Shown: positions 1-8,408 of the stretch, piece after piece | Layout of the letters: every line of letters begins with the position of its first letter | Position numbering within the stretch: the stretch's first letter is position 1 | Origin: Micromonospora sp. ATCC 39149 | GTDB lineage: Bacteria; Actinomycetota; Actinomycetes; Mycobacteriales; Micromonosporaceae | Direction: 5' to 3' | DNA length: 45,835 bases | Assembly (NCBI RefSeq): GCF_000158815.1 | Contig: NZ_GG657738.1 | Location: 5,303,076-5,348,910 of the forward strand | The notes under the pieces: generated by a model | Seen by the model: the letters and a program-made list of their open reading frames with translations, nothing else | Databases searched by the model: none | What the model was told of the DNA's origin: nothing | Program-made: the position numbers and the translations under genes

Positions 1-1
1 C

Positions 2-676
2 GAGGCGGTGGAGGCCGTCGCCTCGACCGGCGGGGACGTCACCGTCACCGCCCTGGCCGACGGGGCGGTCACCCGGGTCGACGGGCCGGCGACGGTCCGC
101 GAGGTGGCCGCCGGGCGGGAGTGGACGCTGCCGGCGTCCGGCTTCTGGCAGGTGCACCCGGCGGCGGCGGACACCCTCGTCGACGCGGTGCTCGACCTGC
201 TCGACCCGCGGCCGGGCGAGTCGGCCTGGGACCTCTACGGCGGGGCGGGGCTGTTCGCCGCCGCCGTGGCCTCCCGGGTCGGCCCGGCCGCGCGGATCAC
301 CCTCGTCGAGTCCGCCGCGCAGGGCGTCGCCGCCGCCCGGGAGAACCTGCGGGACCTGCCCCGGGTTGAGGTGGTGGCGGCCCGGGTGGAGACCGCCCTG
401 GCCCGCCGCCGGGTCACCGGCCCGGTGGACTTGGTGGTGCTGGACCCGCCGCGCACCGGGGCAGGCGCGCGGGTGGTGCGGGACGTGATCGCGGCCGGCC
501 CGCGCGCGGTGGCGTACGTGGCGTGTGACCCGGCCGCCTTCGCCCGGGACGTGCGCACGTTCGCCGACGCCGGCTGGGAGTTGGCGGCGCTGCGCGGCTT
601 CGACCTGTTCCCGATGACCCAGCACGTCGAGTTGGTCGGCCTCCTGCGTCCACGGGCCGCGCTGAACCGGCGCTGA
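2..676 (+). CDS. TrmA/RumA-type class I RNA (uracil-C5) methyltransferase, C-terminal part
   Basis: The gene enters from the left edge, so its start and any TRAM domain are outside the window. The visible ~224 residues form a Rossmann SAM-dependent methyltransferase domain: SAM-binding loop DLYGGAGLF, motif DPPRTGAG, and the family's catalytic-cysteine block YVACDPAAFARD, followed by the terminal DLFPMTQHVE block. In this family the cysteine attacks C6 of uracil before methyl transfer from SAM to C5 in tRNA or rRNA. The target (tRNA U54 or a 23S uracil) cannot be told from this part. The gene sits two genes upstream of dxs, an arrangement that I recall from other actinomycetes. Family assignment is firm; the exact RNA substrate is not. 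Confidence 0.88.
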   Translation, partial: EAVEAVASTGGDVTVTALADGAVTRVDGPATVREVAAGREWTLPASGFWQVHPAAADTLVDAVLDLLDPRPGESAWDLYGGAGLFAAAVASRVGPAARITLVESAAQGVAAARENLRDLPRVEVVAARVETALARRRVTGPVDLVVLDPPRTGAGARVVRDVIAAGPRAVAYVACDPAAFARDVRTFADAGWELAALRGFDLFPMTQHVELVGLLRPRAALNRR

Positions 677-701
677 GCCGCCCGCCGGGCCTGAGGTGAT
701 T

Positions 702-748
702 GCAGGGGGCCCTTCCTATACCGAAAGCGTTAGCAGGGGGCCCTTCCT
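702..748. repeat. Dispersed GGGGCCC-type repeat, copy 1
   Basis: Two direct copies of GCAGGGGGCCCTTCCT (702-717 and 733-748) separated by a spacer containing GCGTTA. The same core and GCGTTA/TAACGC spacer recur near 3120, 32453, 35799 and 37654. It lies just after the RNA methyltransferase stop and abuts the left end of the anmK remnant. Confidence 0.75.
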
Positions 749-750
749 TT

Positions 751-1103
751 CTGACCGAGCTGACCGCCCGGACGGTGGCCGCCGAGTGCGACCGGCACGG
801 GGTGGCCGAGGTGGTCGCCGTCGGCGGCGGGGTGCGCAATCTGGCCTGTGGGGCAGGTTGGCCGCGCTGGGGCGGGGCCGGTGGCGGCTGCGGGTGAGCG
901 ACAAGCTGGAGGTGCCGGCCCAGGCCAGGCAGGCGTACGCGTTCGCCCTGCTCGGCCGGCTGTCCTGGCACGGCCTGCCGGGGGCGATCCCGTCGGTGAC
1001 CGGAGCCCGGGAGGCGGCCGTGCTGGGCTCCTGGACGCCCGCCGGGCCGGCCCGGCACGCCCCGCCGGCCGCCCCGCCCCGGCGGCTGGTGATCGTCGGC
1101 TGA
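751..1103 (+). pseudogene. anmK: Remnant of anhydro-N-acetylmuramic acid kinase (AnmK), C-terminal end
   Basis: Only the last ~115 residues of a normally ~370-390 residue kinase remain. The first part reads LTARTVAAECDRHG and VAVGGGVRN, the nucleotide-binding region near the family's C-terminus. The reading frame then shifts near 841-851 and continues as RLRVSDKLEVPA, AYAFALLGRLSWHGLPG and IPSVTGA, the conserved AnmK tail. AnmK phosphorylates anhydroMurNAc in peptidoglycan recycling; this copy lacks the catalytic N-terminal domain and cannot be functional. A GGGGGCCC repeat sits exactly where the upstream part is missing. I infer deletion plus decay; the single-base frameshift alone could be a sequencing error, but the missing two thirds could not. 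Confidence 0.8.
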
Positions 1104-1161
1104 CTGCCTGCCCGGTCGGCGGGGTCGTTCCCCGGCAAGGCTGCGGCTACCGGGCGGCCGA

Positions 1162-1167
1162 TAGACT
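1162..1167 (+). promoter_or_regulatory. -10 box (TAGACT) for dxs, probably leaderless
   Basis: TAGACT lies 8 nt before the ATG of dxs and there is no Shine-Dalgarno sequence, so transcription would begin at or next to the start codon. Several other genes in the window show the same layout. Confidence 0.55.
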
Positions 1168-1175
1168 CTTGGCTC

Positions 1176-3110
1176 ATGAGTGCTGAAGAGGACACGGCCA
1201 ACCACGGCCGGCTGCTGGCCACGGTGCGGGGTCCGCAGGACGTGAAGCGGATGACCGCCGAGCAGTTGGACATCCTCGCCGCCGAGATCCGTGACTTCCT
1301 GATCGCCAAGGTCTCCCGCACCGGCGGGCACGTCGGCCCCAACCTGGGCGTGGTGGAGCTGACGCTGGCGATGCACCGGGTCTTCGACTCCCCCCGGGAC
1401 CGGCTCCTGTTCGACACCGGCCACCAGGCGTACGTGCACAAGATCCTCACCGGCCGGCAGGACGGCTTCGACCGGCTGCGCCAGCGCGGCGGCCTCTCGG
1501 GGTACCCGAGCCAGGCCGAGAGCGAGCACGACCTGATCGAGAACTCGCACGCCTCCACCGCCCTGTCCTACGCCGACGGGCTGGCCAAGGCGTACGCGCT
1601 GCGCCGCGAGTCGCGCTCCGTCGTCGCCGTCGTCGGCGACGGGGCGCTGACCGGCGGCATGTGCTGGGAGGCGCTGAACAACATCGCCACCGCCGGCAAC
1701 CCCCTCGTGATCGTCGTCAACGACAACGGCCGGTCGTACGCGCCGACCATCGGCGGCCTCGCCGACCACCTCTCGTCGCTGCGGCTCAACCCCGGCTACG
1801 AGAAGATCCTCGACACCGTCAAGGACGCCCTCGGCTCGACCCCGCTGGTCGGCAAGCCGATGTACGAGGTGCTGCACGCGGTCAAGAAGGGCATCAAGGA
1901 CGCGGTCGCCCCGCAGGCCATGTTCGAGGACCTCGGCATCAAGTACGTCGGCCCGGTCGACGGCCACGACATCGCCGCGGTCGAGTCGGCGCTGCGCGCC
2001 GCGAAGAACTTCGGCGGCCCGGTGATCGTGCACGCGGTGACCCGCAAGGGCTACGGCTACCGCCCCGCCGAGGAGGACGAGGCCGACTGCCTGCACGGCC
2101 CCGGCGCGTTCGACGCCGAGACCGGCAGGCTGGTCGCCGCCCCGTCGGTGAAGTGGACGCACGTCTTCGCCGACGAGCTGGTCGCGATCGCCGACGAGCG
2201 GCCCGACGTGGTGGGCATCACCGCCGCGATGGCCGAGCCGACCGGCATCGCCAAGCTGGCCCGCAAGCACCCCGGCCGGGTGTACGACGTCGGCATCGCC
2301 GAGCAGCACGCCGCCACCTCGGCGGCCGGGCTGGCCCTCGGCGGGCTGCATCCGGTGGTGGCGGTCTACGCGACCTTCCTCAACCGGGCGTTCGACCAGG
2401 TCCTGCTGGACGTGGCGATGCACAAGCTGCCGGTGACGTTCGTGCTGGACCGGGCCGGGATCACCGGCCCGGACGGGCCGAGCCACTACGGCATCTGGGA
2501 CATGTCCGTCTTCGGCGTGGTGCCGGGCCTGCGTATCGCCGCCCCCCGGGACGCCGCGACCCTGCGCGAGGAACTGCGCGAGGCGATCGCCGTCGACGAC
2601 GGTCCGACCATCCTGCGCTTCCCGACCGGTTCGGTCGCCGCCGACCTGCCGGCCGTGCGCCGCGTCGGCCCGGTCGACGTGCTGGCCGAGGCGGCCCGCA
2701 CCGACGTGCTGCTGGTCGCGGTCGGCTCGTTCGGTCACCTCGGCATGGAGGTCGCCGCCCGGGTCGCGGAGCAGGGCTACGGGGTGACCGTGGTCGACCC
2801 GCGCTGGGTCCGCCCCGTCCCGGCCGAGCTGGTCGAGCTGGCCGCCGGCCACCGGCTCGTGGTCACCGTCGAGGACGGCGTGCGCGTCGGCGGCGTCGGC
2901 GACGCCCTCGCCCAGGCCATGCGGGACGCCGACGTCCGGGTGCCGCTGCGGGACCTGGGCGTGCCGGCCGACTGGCACCCGCACGGCACCCGCGCGCAGA
3001 TTCTCGCCGACCTGGGCCTCACCGCCCAGGACGTGGCCCGCGACGTCACCGGGTGGATCTCCCGCCTGGACGCGCAGTCGGTCGAGGCGGTCGCGCTGCC
3101 CGCCGACTGA
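1176..3110 (+). CDS. dxs: 1-deoxy-D-xylulose-5-phosphate synthase
   Basis: This cytoplasmic enzyme condenses pyruvate and glyceraldehyde-3-phosphate with thiamine diphosphate, the first step of the MEP isoprenoid pathway. The 644 residues are normal family length. Visible marks in order: FDTGHQAYVHKILTGR with the active-site histidine region, the ThDP/Mg motif beginning GDGALTGGMCWEALNN and ending VVNDN, then the transketolase pyrimidine-binding part DRAGITGPDGPSHYGIWD and a C-terminal transketolase domain (~500-620). The ATG is chosen because a -10 box lies 8 nt upstream and the conserved N-terminus LLATVRGPQDVKRM follows. It appears to be a monocistronic unit closed by a palindromic repeat at 3120-3174. 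Confidence 0.97.
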   Translation: MSAEEDTANHGRLLATVRGPQDVKRMTAEQLDILAAEIRDFLIAKVSRTGGHVGPNLGVVELTLAMHRVFDSPRDRLLFDTGHQAYVHKILTGRQDGFDRLRQRGGLSGYPSQAESEHDLIENSHASTALSYADGLAKAYALRRESRSVVAVVGDGALTGGMCWEALNNIATAGNPLVIVVNDNGRSYAPTIGGLADHLSSLRLNPGYEKILDTVKDALGSTPLVGKPMYEVLHAVKKGIKDAVAPQAMFEDLGIKYVGPVDGHDIAAVESALRAAKNFGGPVIVHAVTRKGYGYRPAEEDEADCLHGPGAFDAETGRLVAAPSVKWTHVFADELVAIADERPDVVGITAAMAEPTGIAKLARKHPGRVYDVGIAEQHAATSAAGLALGGLHPVVAVYATFLNRAFDQVLLDVAMHKLPVTFVLDRAGITGPDGPSHYGIWDMSVFGVVPGLRIAAPRDAATLREELREAIAVDDGPTILRFPTGSVAADLPAVRRVGPVDVLAEAARTDVLLVAVGSFGHLGMEVAARVAEQGYGVTVVDPRWVRPVPAELVELAAGHRLVVTVEDGVRVGGVGDALAQAMRDADVRVPLRDLGVPADWHPHGTRAQILADLGLTAQDVARDVTGWISRLDAQSVEAVALPAD

Positions 3111-3119
3111 TCGCATTGC

Positions 3120-3174
3120 AAGGAGGGGCCCCTTCTTAACGCCTGGCGTCGAGAAGGGGCCCCTTCTCGACGCC
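3120..3174. repeat. Dispersed GGGGCCCC palindrome, copy 2 (dxs 3' end)
   Basis: Starts 10 nt after the dxs stop. It contains one GGGGCCCC core next to TTAACGCC and then a perfect 30-nt palindrome at 3145-3174 centred on GGGGCCCC. It could act as a bidirectional terminator hairpin between dxs and the convergent lipoprotein gene. Confidence 0.8.
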
Positions 3175-3196
3175 CCTGCCAACCGGTGCCGTGCGC

Positions 3197-3301
3197 TGCG
3201 GTGCGGGCGTGTGCTTACGAGGGCGCGCGCTGAGGTGTGGGCCGTGCGCCGACGGGGGCGTTGCGGTGCGGGCGTGCGCTCACGCAGGTGTGGGCCGTGC
3301 G
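3197..3301. repeat. Imperfect tandem duplication between convergent genes
   Basis: TGCGGTGCGGGCGTG occurs at 3197-3211 and 3262-3276, and GGTGTGGGCCGTGCG at 3234-3248 and 3287-3301. The spacing differs (65 and 53 nt), so this is a degenerate duplication. No coding capacity is evident. Confidence 0.5.
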
Positions 3302-3334
3302 GTTACGGGGCGAGGTGCCTTCGCAGGCGTGCGG

Positions 3335-4525
3335 CTACCGGCCGCCGACCGAGCGGTAGTACGTCTTCTCCGCGCCGGCCAGGCTGAACGTGGCCTTGCT
3401 CGCCGGCTGCGGCACCACCACCAGCCCCGACCGGTCGACCAGCCGGGGGGTGCCCGGCGGGACCGACAGCGAGGTGTACCGGTTGGCCCGCCAGCTCAGC
3501 ACCACCAGCGGCTGCCCCGGCACCGGCAGCACGTACGCCTGCAACGTGCTGGCGCGGTCGGCCGGCGAGAACACCGGCTCGCCCGAGGCCGGGCGGTAGA
3601 CGACCGCCGTCATCGTCCCCGTGCTGGTCTCCCAGCTCAGCTGCTCCAGGTCGGCCGGTTCGCCTCCGCCGAGGGCCACCTCGCCGAGGGCGCGCACGCT
3701 CACCTTCCCCCTCGGCCAGGACTCCGGCACCGAGCGGGGCGCGTCCCGGTCGCCGATGCGGCGCGGGATGCTGCCGAACGGGCCCCGCTCGTCGGCCAGC
3801 TCGCAGGTGTCCAGGTCGTCCAGCGCCCGCCGGCCCGAGCCCGTCTCGTCCCGGACCAGGGGATAGCGCGGGTCCGTGGTGGCCGTGCCCAGGTCGAGCA
3901 GGCGGTCGGCGGCCCGGCCGCGCGGCAGCGAGCTGGTGGCCCGCAGCGTCGTGGTCAGCGGCACGGCCTGGCAGGCCGGAACGTCCACCGGGTCGGTCAG
4001 CCCGTCCCGGGTGACGAGGGCACGGCCCTTGGGGCCGAGCAGCCGCTCCACCCGCTCGGAGAGCAGGTAGCGGCGCCCGGCGCTGGTCTGCACGGGCAGC
4101 ACGTCGGAGTAGACGAGGTAGCCGGGGTCGGTGTATTCGCTGGCCCGGTCGACCACGTACCGGTCGCCGTGGCGGGTCAGTTGCAGCAGCCAGGAGGCGC
4201 TCTCGCCGGGGACGTCGGCGGCCACCAGGGCCAGCGGGGCGCCGTCGGCCTCGCCGGACCAGAGGATCCCCGAGGAGGGCAGGTGCGCCCGGTCGTCGAC
4301 CGGCGACCGCCAGGCCCGGACCGCGTCGGTGACGGCCGCCGTGGCGGCGGCGTCGCCGGCCAGTCCGCCCCGCGCGGGCCACACCCGCAGGGTGCCGTCC
4401 AGGGTGTCGTATCCCACCGGGAGGGCGTCGGGCTTGCGGTCGGCCACCGTGCCGCAGGCCGTCGCGGTCAGCAGCAGGGCGAGCAACCCGGCGGCCGTCC
4501 CGCCGCGCCGGCGCGCTGAAGCCAC
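3335..4525 (-). CDS. Secreted lipoprotein of unknown function
   Basis: About 396 residues when started at a GTG (4525) that follows a GGGGG-rich ribosome-binding stretch; a longer in-frame start at 4603 would put 26 extra residues before the signal peptide. The N-terminus has basic residues, a hydrophobic core (GLLALLLTA) and a lipobox ending TATAC, so the protein should be lipid-anchored on the outer face of the membrane. The rest shows no family I recognise; it contains only a few cysteines (for example near VPACQAVP and DTCELADE) and looks like a beta-rich extracellular domain. It is transcribed divergently from three polytopic membrane proteins and shares the upstream motif TGGGACGCAAC with them, which suggests a common job in the envelope (inference). 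Confidence 0.75.
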   Translation of the reverse strand: MASARRRGGTAAGLLALLLTATACGTVADRKPDALPVGYDTLDGTLRVWPARGGLAGDAAATAAVTDAVRAWRSPVDDRAHLPSSGILWSGEADGAPLALVAADVPGESASWLLQLTRHGDRYVVDRASEYTDPGYLVYSDVLPVQTSAGRRYLLSERVERLLGPKGRALVTRDGLTDPVDVPACQAVPLTTTLRATSSLPRGRAADRLLDLGTATTDPRYPLVRDETGSGRRALDDLDTCELADERGPFGSIPRRIGDRDAPRSVPESWPRGKVSVRALGEVALGGGEPADLEQLSWETSTGTMTAVVYRPASGEPVFSPADRASTLQAYVLPVPGQPLVVLSWRANRYTSLSVPPGTPRLVDRSGLVVVPQPASKATFSLAGAEKTYYRSVGGR

Positions 4526-4556
4526 CTGTACGCCCCCGTTCGCGTCGCCCGGTCCT

Positions 4557-4653
4557 GTTGCGTCCCACATGGTACGAGACGGCGTCGGGGCGGGAACCGG
4601 CACCTCGATCCCCGGCCGCGAGCTGCGCTCGGACCGCCCACATGGGACGCAAC
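4557..4653. promoter_or_regulatory. Divergent shared motif TGGGACGCAAC (two copies facing outward)
   Basis: TGGGACGCAAC lies on the plus strand at 4643-4653 and on the minus strand at 4557-4567, each upstream of the gene it faces. Flanks also agree in part (CATG/CACATG before, GG shortly after). The pair may be an operator or sigma-factor element that coordinates the lipoprotein and the membrane-protein genes. Confidence 0.5.
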
Positions 4654-4658
4654 GGTGA

Positions 4659-4689
4659 TTGCCGGGCGTGGCACCGGCTCCGGTAGACT
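4659..4689 (+). promoter_or_regulatory. Promoter of the membrane-protein gene pair
   Basis: TTGCCG (4659-4664) and TAGACT (4684-4689) are separated by 19 nt. The -10 box ends 9 nt before the GTG at 4699, consistent with a leaderless or nearly leaderless transcript. Confidence 0.5.
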
Positions 4690-4698
4690 CCGCCGACT

Positions 4699-6633
4699 GT
4701 GACTCCTGCCGAGCCCCGTGGAGACTTCCCGCCGGTCCCCGACGCTTCCGGGGGCTCCACCGACTCGCCGGTTCGGGCCGGGGCGGTGGCGACCGTCGAG
4801 CCCCCGGCCCGCGTGGAGCCCGTGGCCGCCCCGCAGCCCGCCGCCGTGGACCCGTCGGCCGGGTCCGCCGGGGCCGGGGACAGGCGGCGCTGGCGGTGGA
4901 CCCCCCGGCGGCGGGACCTCGCCGTCTACGGTCTCTTCCTGCTCGCCGCGCTCTGGGTGACCAGCCAGATCTGGATCGATCCCGCCGGCCGGGTCGCCTC
5001 GCTGTACAGCAGCGACCCCGCCCAGGTGCAGTTCTTCCTCGCGCACTCGGTACGGGTGGTGCTGCACGGCGAGTTCCCGTTCTACACCGAGCAGTTCAAC
5101 TACCCCGACGGGGTCAACCTGATGGCCAACACGGCCGTCCTGGCGCTCGGCATCCCGATGGTGCCGGTGACCCTGCTGTTCGGCCCCGCCGTCTCCTTCG
5201 TGGTGCTGGTCACCTGCGGCCTCGCCGGCACCGCCGCCGCCTGGTACCGGGTGCTCTCCCGGCACGTCGTGCGCAACCCGCTCGCCGCCGCCGTGGCCGG
5301 CTGGTTCTGCGGATTCTCCCCGGCGATGCTCTCGCACGCCAACTGGCACCCGAACATCATCAGCCAGTTCCTGCTGCCGTTCATCGTGTGGCGAGTGCTG
5401 GTGATCACCCGGTCCCGGCGGCCGGTCCGCGACGGGGCGCTGCTGGCCCTCCTGGTCACCGTGCAGGCGTTCATCAACGAGGAGATCCTGCTGTTCACGG
5501 CGCTGGCCTGCGGGGTGTTCCTGATCGCCATGCTGGTGCAGCGGCCGGGGCTGTGGTCGGCGGTGTGGCGGCCCCTGGGCATCGCCGTGGCGGTGTGCAC
5601 CGTGCTGGCCGGGTCCCTGCTGGCGTACCCGCTCTACGTGCAGTTCGCCGGGCCGATGGCGTACCACGGGCTCAGTGACGCGGTCCGTGACTACGGCAAC
5701 GACATCGCCGCGTTCTTCGCCCCCGGATCACCCACTCTCGGTGGCAACGAGCGGGCCAACGTCAACCTCGCCCCGAACTACTCCGAGGAGAACGCCTTCC
5801 TCGGCTGGAGCCTCGCCCTCATCGCCGTCGGTATCGTGCTCTGGCTGCGTCGCGAGCCGGTGGTCCGCGCCCTCGCGGCGACCGGCGCGTTCTTCGCGGT
5901 GCTCTCCCTGGGCGAGCGGGTGTCCTGGTGGGACCGGGAGCTGTTCACCGGCCCCTGGGAGTACCTGGTGCGGCTGCCGCTGCTCGACGCCGTCGTGCCG
6001 ACCCGGTTCGGCATGATCACCACCGTGGTGGTCGGGGTGCTGCTCGCGCTCGCCGTCGAGCGGGTCTGGTCGCTGCGCACGGCCGAGGCTCGCACCATGC
6101 GTACCCTCGGGGTGGCCGCCCTGGTCATGGCGCTGCTGCCGATCGCACCGATGCCGCTGAAGGTCACCTCCCGTCCGCCGGTGCCGAAGTTCATCACCGC
6201 AGACCGGTGGCGCGGCTACGTCGCGCCCGACCAGACCCTCGTGCCGATCCCGGTGCCGAGCATGGGCAACACGCACGGGATGCGGTGGGCCGCCGCCACC
6301 AATCTCGACTTCAAGATCCCGGGCGGGTACTTCCTCGCCCCGCGCAACGGCAACACCGGCGACCCGGGCCGGTTCGGCGGCCGGCCCAGCGGCATCGGCG
6401 AGCTGCTGGAGGAGGTGGCCAGCACCGGCCGTACCCCGAAGCTCGACGACCGCCAGCGCCGCCGCTCGCTGGACGAGCTGCGGCACTGGCGGGCCGCGAT
6501 CCTGGTGCTCCCGGTGGGCCAGCACAACGCCGAGCCGCTGCGGCGTACCGTCGAGGACCTGGTCGGCCCGGCGCGCCGCGAGCTGGACGTCTGGGTCTGG
6601 GACGTACGGACCCTTACCGACCCGTCGGCCTGA
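4699..6633 (+). CDS. Polytopic membrane protein, paralog 1 (GT-C-like architecture, function unknown)
   Basis: A 644-residue membrane protein: a proline- and alanine-rich cytoplasmic N-terminus (~1-65), then about ten hydrophobic segments, and a C-terminal non-membrane domain (~490-640). The first extracellular loop has the block YPDGVNLMANT, shared by all three paralogs here. Other shared blocks are VQAFINEEILLFTALACG, SEENAFLGW, VPTRFGMI, IPGGYFLAPR, LRHWRAAILVLP and the end WVWDVRTL. Overall shape (many helices with a conserved acidic first loop) resembles GT-C glycosyltransferases that use lipid-linked sugars, but I do not recognise a named family and no catalytic residue can be assigned. 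Its stop overlaps the next start (TGATG), so the two are translationally coupled. Confidence 0.8.
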   Translation: MTPAEPRGDFPPVPDASGGSTDSPVRAGAVATVEPPARVEPVAAPQPAAVDPSAGSAGAGDRRRWRWTPRRRDLAVYGLFLLAALWVTSQIWIDPAGRVASLYSSDPAQVQFFLAHSVRVVLHGEFPFYTEQFNYPDGVNLMANTAVLALGIPMVPVTLLFGPAVSFVVLVTCGLAGTAAAWYRVLSRHVVRNPLAAAVAGWFCGFSPAMLSHANWHPNIISQFLLPFIVWRVLVITRSRRPVRDGALLALLVTVQAFINEEILLFTALACGVFLIAMLVQRPGLWSAVWRPLGIAVAVCTVLAGSLLAYPLYVQFAGPMAYHGLSDAVRDYGNDIAAFFAPGSPTLGGNERANVNLAPNYSEENAFLGWSLALIAVGIVLWLRREPVVRALAATGAFFAVLSLGERVSWWDRELFTGPWEYLVRLPLLDAVVPTRFGMITTVVVGVLLALAVERVWSLRTAEARTMRTLGVAALVMALLPIAPMPLKVTSRPPVPKFITADRWRGYVAPDQTLVPIPVPSMGNTHGMRWAAATNLDFKIPGGYFLAPRNGNTGDPGRFGGRPSGIGELLEEVASTGRTPKLDDRQRRRSLDELRHWRAAILVLPVGQHNAEPLRRTVEDLVGPARRELDVWVWDVRTLTDPSA

Positions 6634-8390
6634 TGGCCGAGCCCGCCGCCGGCGGCGCGCCGGGCGCGCGGCCCCGGTGGATACGGGGCGTCGACGTCGC
6701 CGTCGTCGCCGGCTACCTCGGCCTGGCGGTGCTGCTCACCAGCCGGCAGTGGGGCCGGCCCGACCGGCTGTTCCACCAGGACAACGACCAGATGCTGTTC
6801 GAGTGGATGCTCGCCCGGGCGGCCCGCGCCGTGACCGGCGGTGAGCATCCGCTGCACAGCGCGGCCCTGAACGCCCCGGACGGGGTGAACCTGATGGCCA
6901 ACACCTCGGTGCTCGGGCTGGGCGTGCCGCTGACCCCGGTGACGCTGCTGTTCGGCACGCAGGCGGCCTTCCTCGTGGCGGTGGTCGCCAGCCTCGCCGG
7001 CACCGCCACCGCCTGGTACGTCCTGCTGGCCCGCCGGCTGGTCGACTCCCGGGTCGCCGCAGCGGTCGGCGGCCTCGTCTGCGGCTTCGCCCCCGGCATG
7101 GTGGCCCAGGCCGGGGCGCACCTGCACATGGCCGCCCAGTTCCTGGTGCCGCCCATTCTGGCGCTGGTGTTCCGGCCCGACGCCGACCGGGTCCGCCGGC
7201 ACGGGGTGGCGCTCGGGCTGCTCGTGGCGTACCAGGTGTTCATCGGCGAGGAGGTGCTGGTCTTCCTGGCGCTCGCCGCCGGCACGTTCGCCGTGGCGTA
7301 CGCCCTCGTCGACCGCGCGGCGGCCCGCCGGCTGGCACCCGCGATCCTCGGCCGGCTCGGCGTGGGCGCGCTGGTGGCGGGGGCGCTGCTGGCGTACCCG
7401 CTGTGGTTCCAGTTCCTCGGGCCGTACCACTACCGGGGGATGCCCTTCCACGCGCGGGGCTTCCAGCTCGACGCGGCCTCGTTCACCGCCTCGGCCCGGC
7501 AGACCGTCCTCGGCGACCGGTACGTGCCCGGGCTGCTCTCGCCGAACCCGACCGAGGAGAACTCGTTCTTCGGGCCCGGCCTGCTGGTGGTCGCCGTGGT
7601 GGCCGTGGTCTGGCTGTGGCACCGGCCGCTGGTGCCGGCACTCGCGGCCGTCGGGACGCTCGCCGCGCTGCTCTCCCTCGGCGACCCCGTGCGGGTGGAC
7701 GGCGCGTCGACCGGGCTGCCCGGCCCGTACCGGCTGCTGGCCGGGGCGCCGCTGCTCGACCTCGTGGTACCGGCCCGGTTCGCCCTGATCTGCGTACCGG
7801 TGCTGGGGGTGCTGGTCGCCCTCTCCCTGGACCGGGCCCGGTCGGCCGACGCTTCGGGGGTGCCGGTGCGGCTGCTCTGGGGTGGGGCCGTCGCCGCCGC
7901 GCTGCTCCCGCTGGCCCCCACGCCGATCCGTACCGTGCCGGCGTGGCCGGTGCCGGCGTTCGTGGCCGGTGGCGGCTGGCGGGCGTACGTGCCGAACGGG
8001 CGGACCCTGGTGCCGGTGCCGCCGGTGACCGGCGCCGGGGTGAGCCCGGCGATGTTCTGGTCGGCCCGCACCGGGCTGGCCTTCACCGCGCCGGGCGGCT
8101 ACTTCATCGGCCCGAGCGCCGCCGACGATCCGACCGCCCGCTGGGGCGCGCCCGACCGCCCGACGGCGGAGTTGCTGCGCCGGGTGGCCGAGACCGGCCA
8201 GGTGCCGGTGCTGACCGACGCGGACCGCCGGCAGGCGGTGACGGACCTGCGCCACTGGCGGGCGGCCGTGCTGGTCCAGGGCGGACTGCACCGGGGCGAC
8301 CCGGTCCGCCGTACCGTCGACCAGCTCGTCGGCCCAGGGCGCGAAATCGACGGCGCGTGGGTGTGGGACGTACGCCCCCTGACCGGCTGA
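6633..8390 (+). CDS. Polytopic membrane protein, paralog 2
   Basis: A 585-residue paralog of the preceding gene, with a shorter N-terminal tail and the same order of membrane helices and blocks: APDGVNLMANTSVLGLG, VAYQVFIGEEVLVFLALAAG, NPTEENSFFG, VPARFALI, APGGYFIGPS, LRHWRAAVLVQ and WVWDVRPLTG. The ATG overlaps the upstream stop (TGATG), so this pair is one operon. The C-terminal domain again ends in a Trp-rich strand. As with paralog 1, a role in assembling or exporting a surface glycan is possible but is inference only. Confidence 0.8.
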   Translation: MAEPAAGGAPGARPRWIRGVDVAVVAGYLGLAVLLTSRQWGRPDRLFHQDNDQMLFEWMLARAARAVTGGEHPLHSAALNAPDGVNLMANTSVLGLGVPLTPVTLLFGTQAAFLVAVVASLAGTATAWYVLLARRLVDSRVAAAVGGLVCGFAPGMVAQAGAHLHMAAQFLVPPILALVFRPDADRVRRHGVALGLLVAYQVFIGEEVLVFLALAAGTFAVAYALVDRAAARRLAPAILGRLGVGALVAGALLAYPLWFQFLGPYHYRGMPFHARGFQLDAASFTASARQTVLGDRYVPGLLSPNPTEENSFFGPGLLVVAVVAVVWLWHRPLVPALAAVGTLAALLSLGDPVRVDGASTGLPGPYRLLAGAPLLDLVVPARFALICVPVLGVLVALSLDRARSADASGVPVRLLWGGAVAAALLPLAPTPIRTVPAWPVPAFVAGGGWRAYVPNGRTLVPVPPVTGAGVSPAMFWSARTGLAFTAPGGYFIGPSAADDPTARWGAPDRPTAELLRRVAETGQVPVLTDADRRQAVTDLRHWRAAVLVQGGLHRGDPVRRTVDQLVGPGREIDGAWVWDVRPLTG

Positions 8391-8408
8391 CCGCCACCGC
8401 CCACACCG

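Noticed and set aside
414..3182. A 922-codon open frame on the minus strand opposite dxs
   Set aside because: It is a high-GC shadow: dxs on the plus strand has full conserved motifs, and the minus frame shows only low-complexity Arg/Gly/Asp-rich translation with no recognisable domain.
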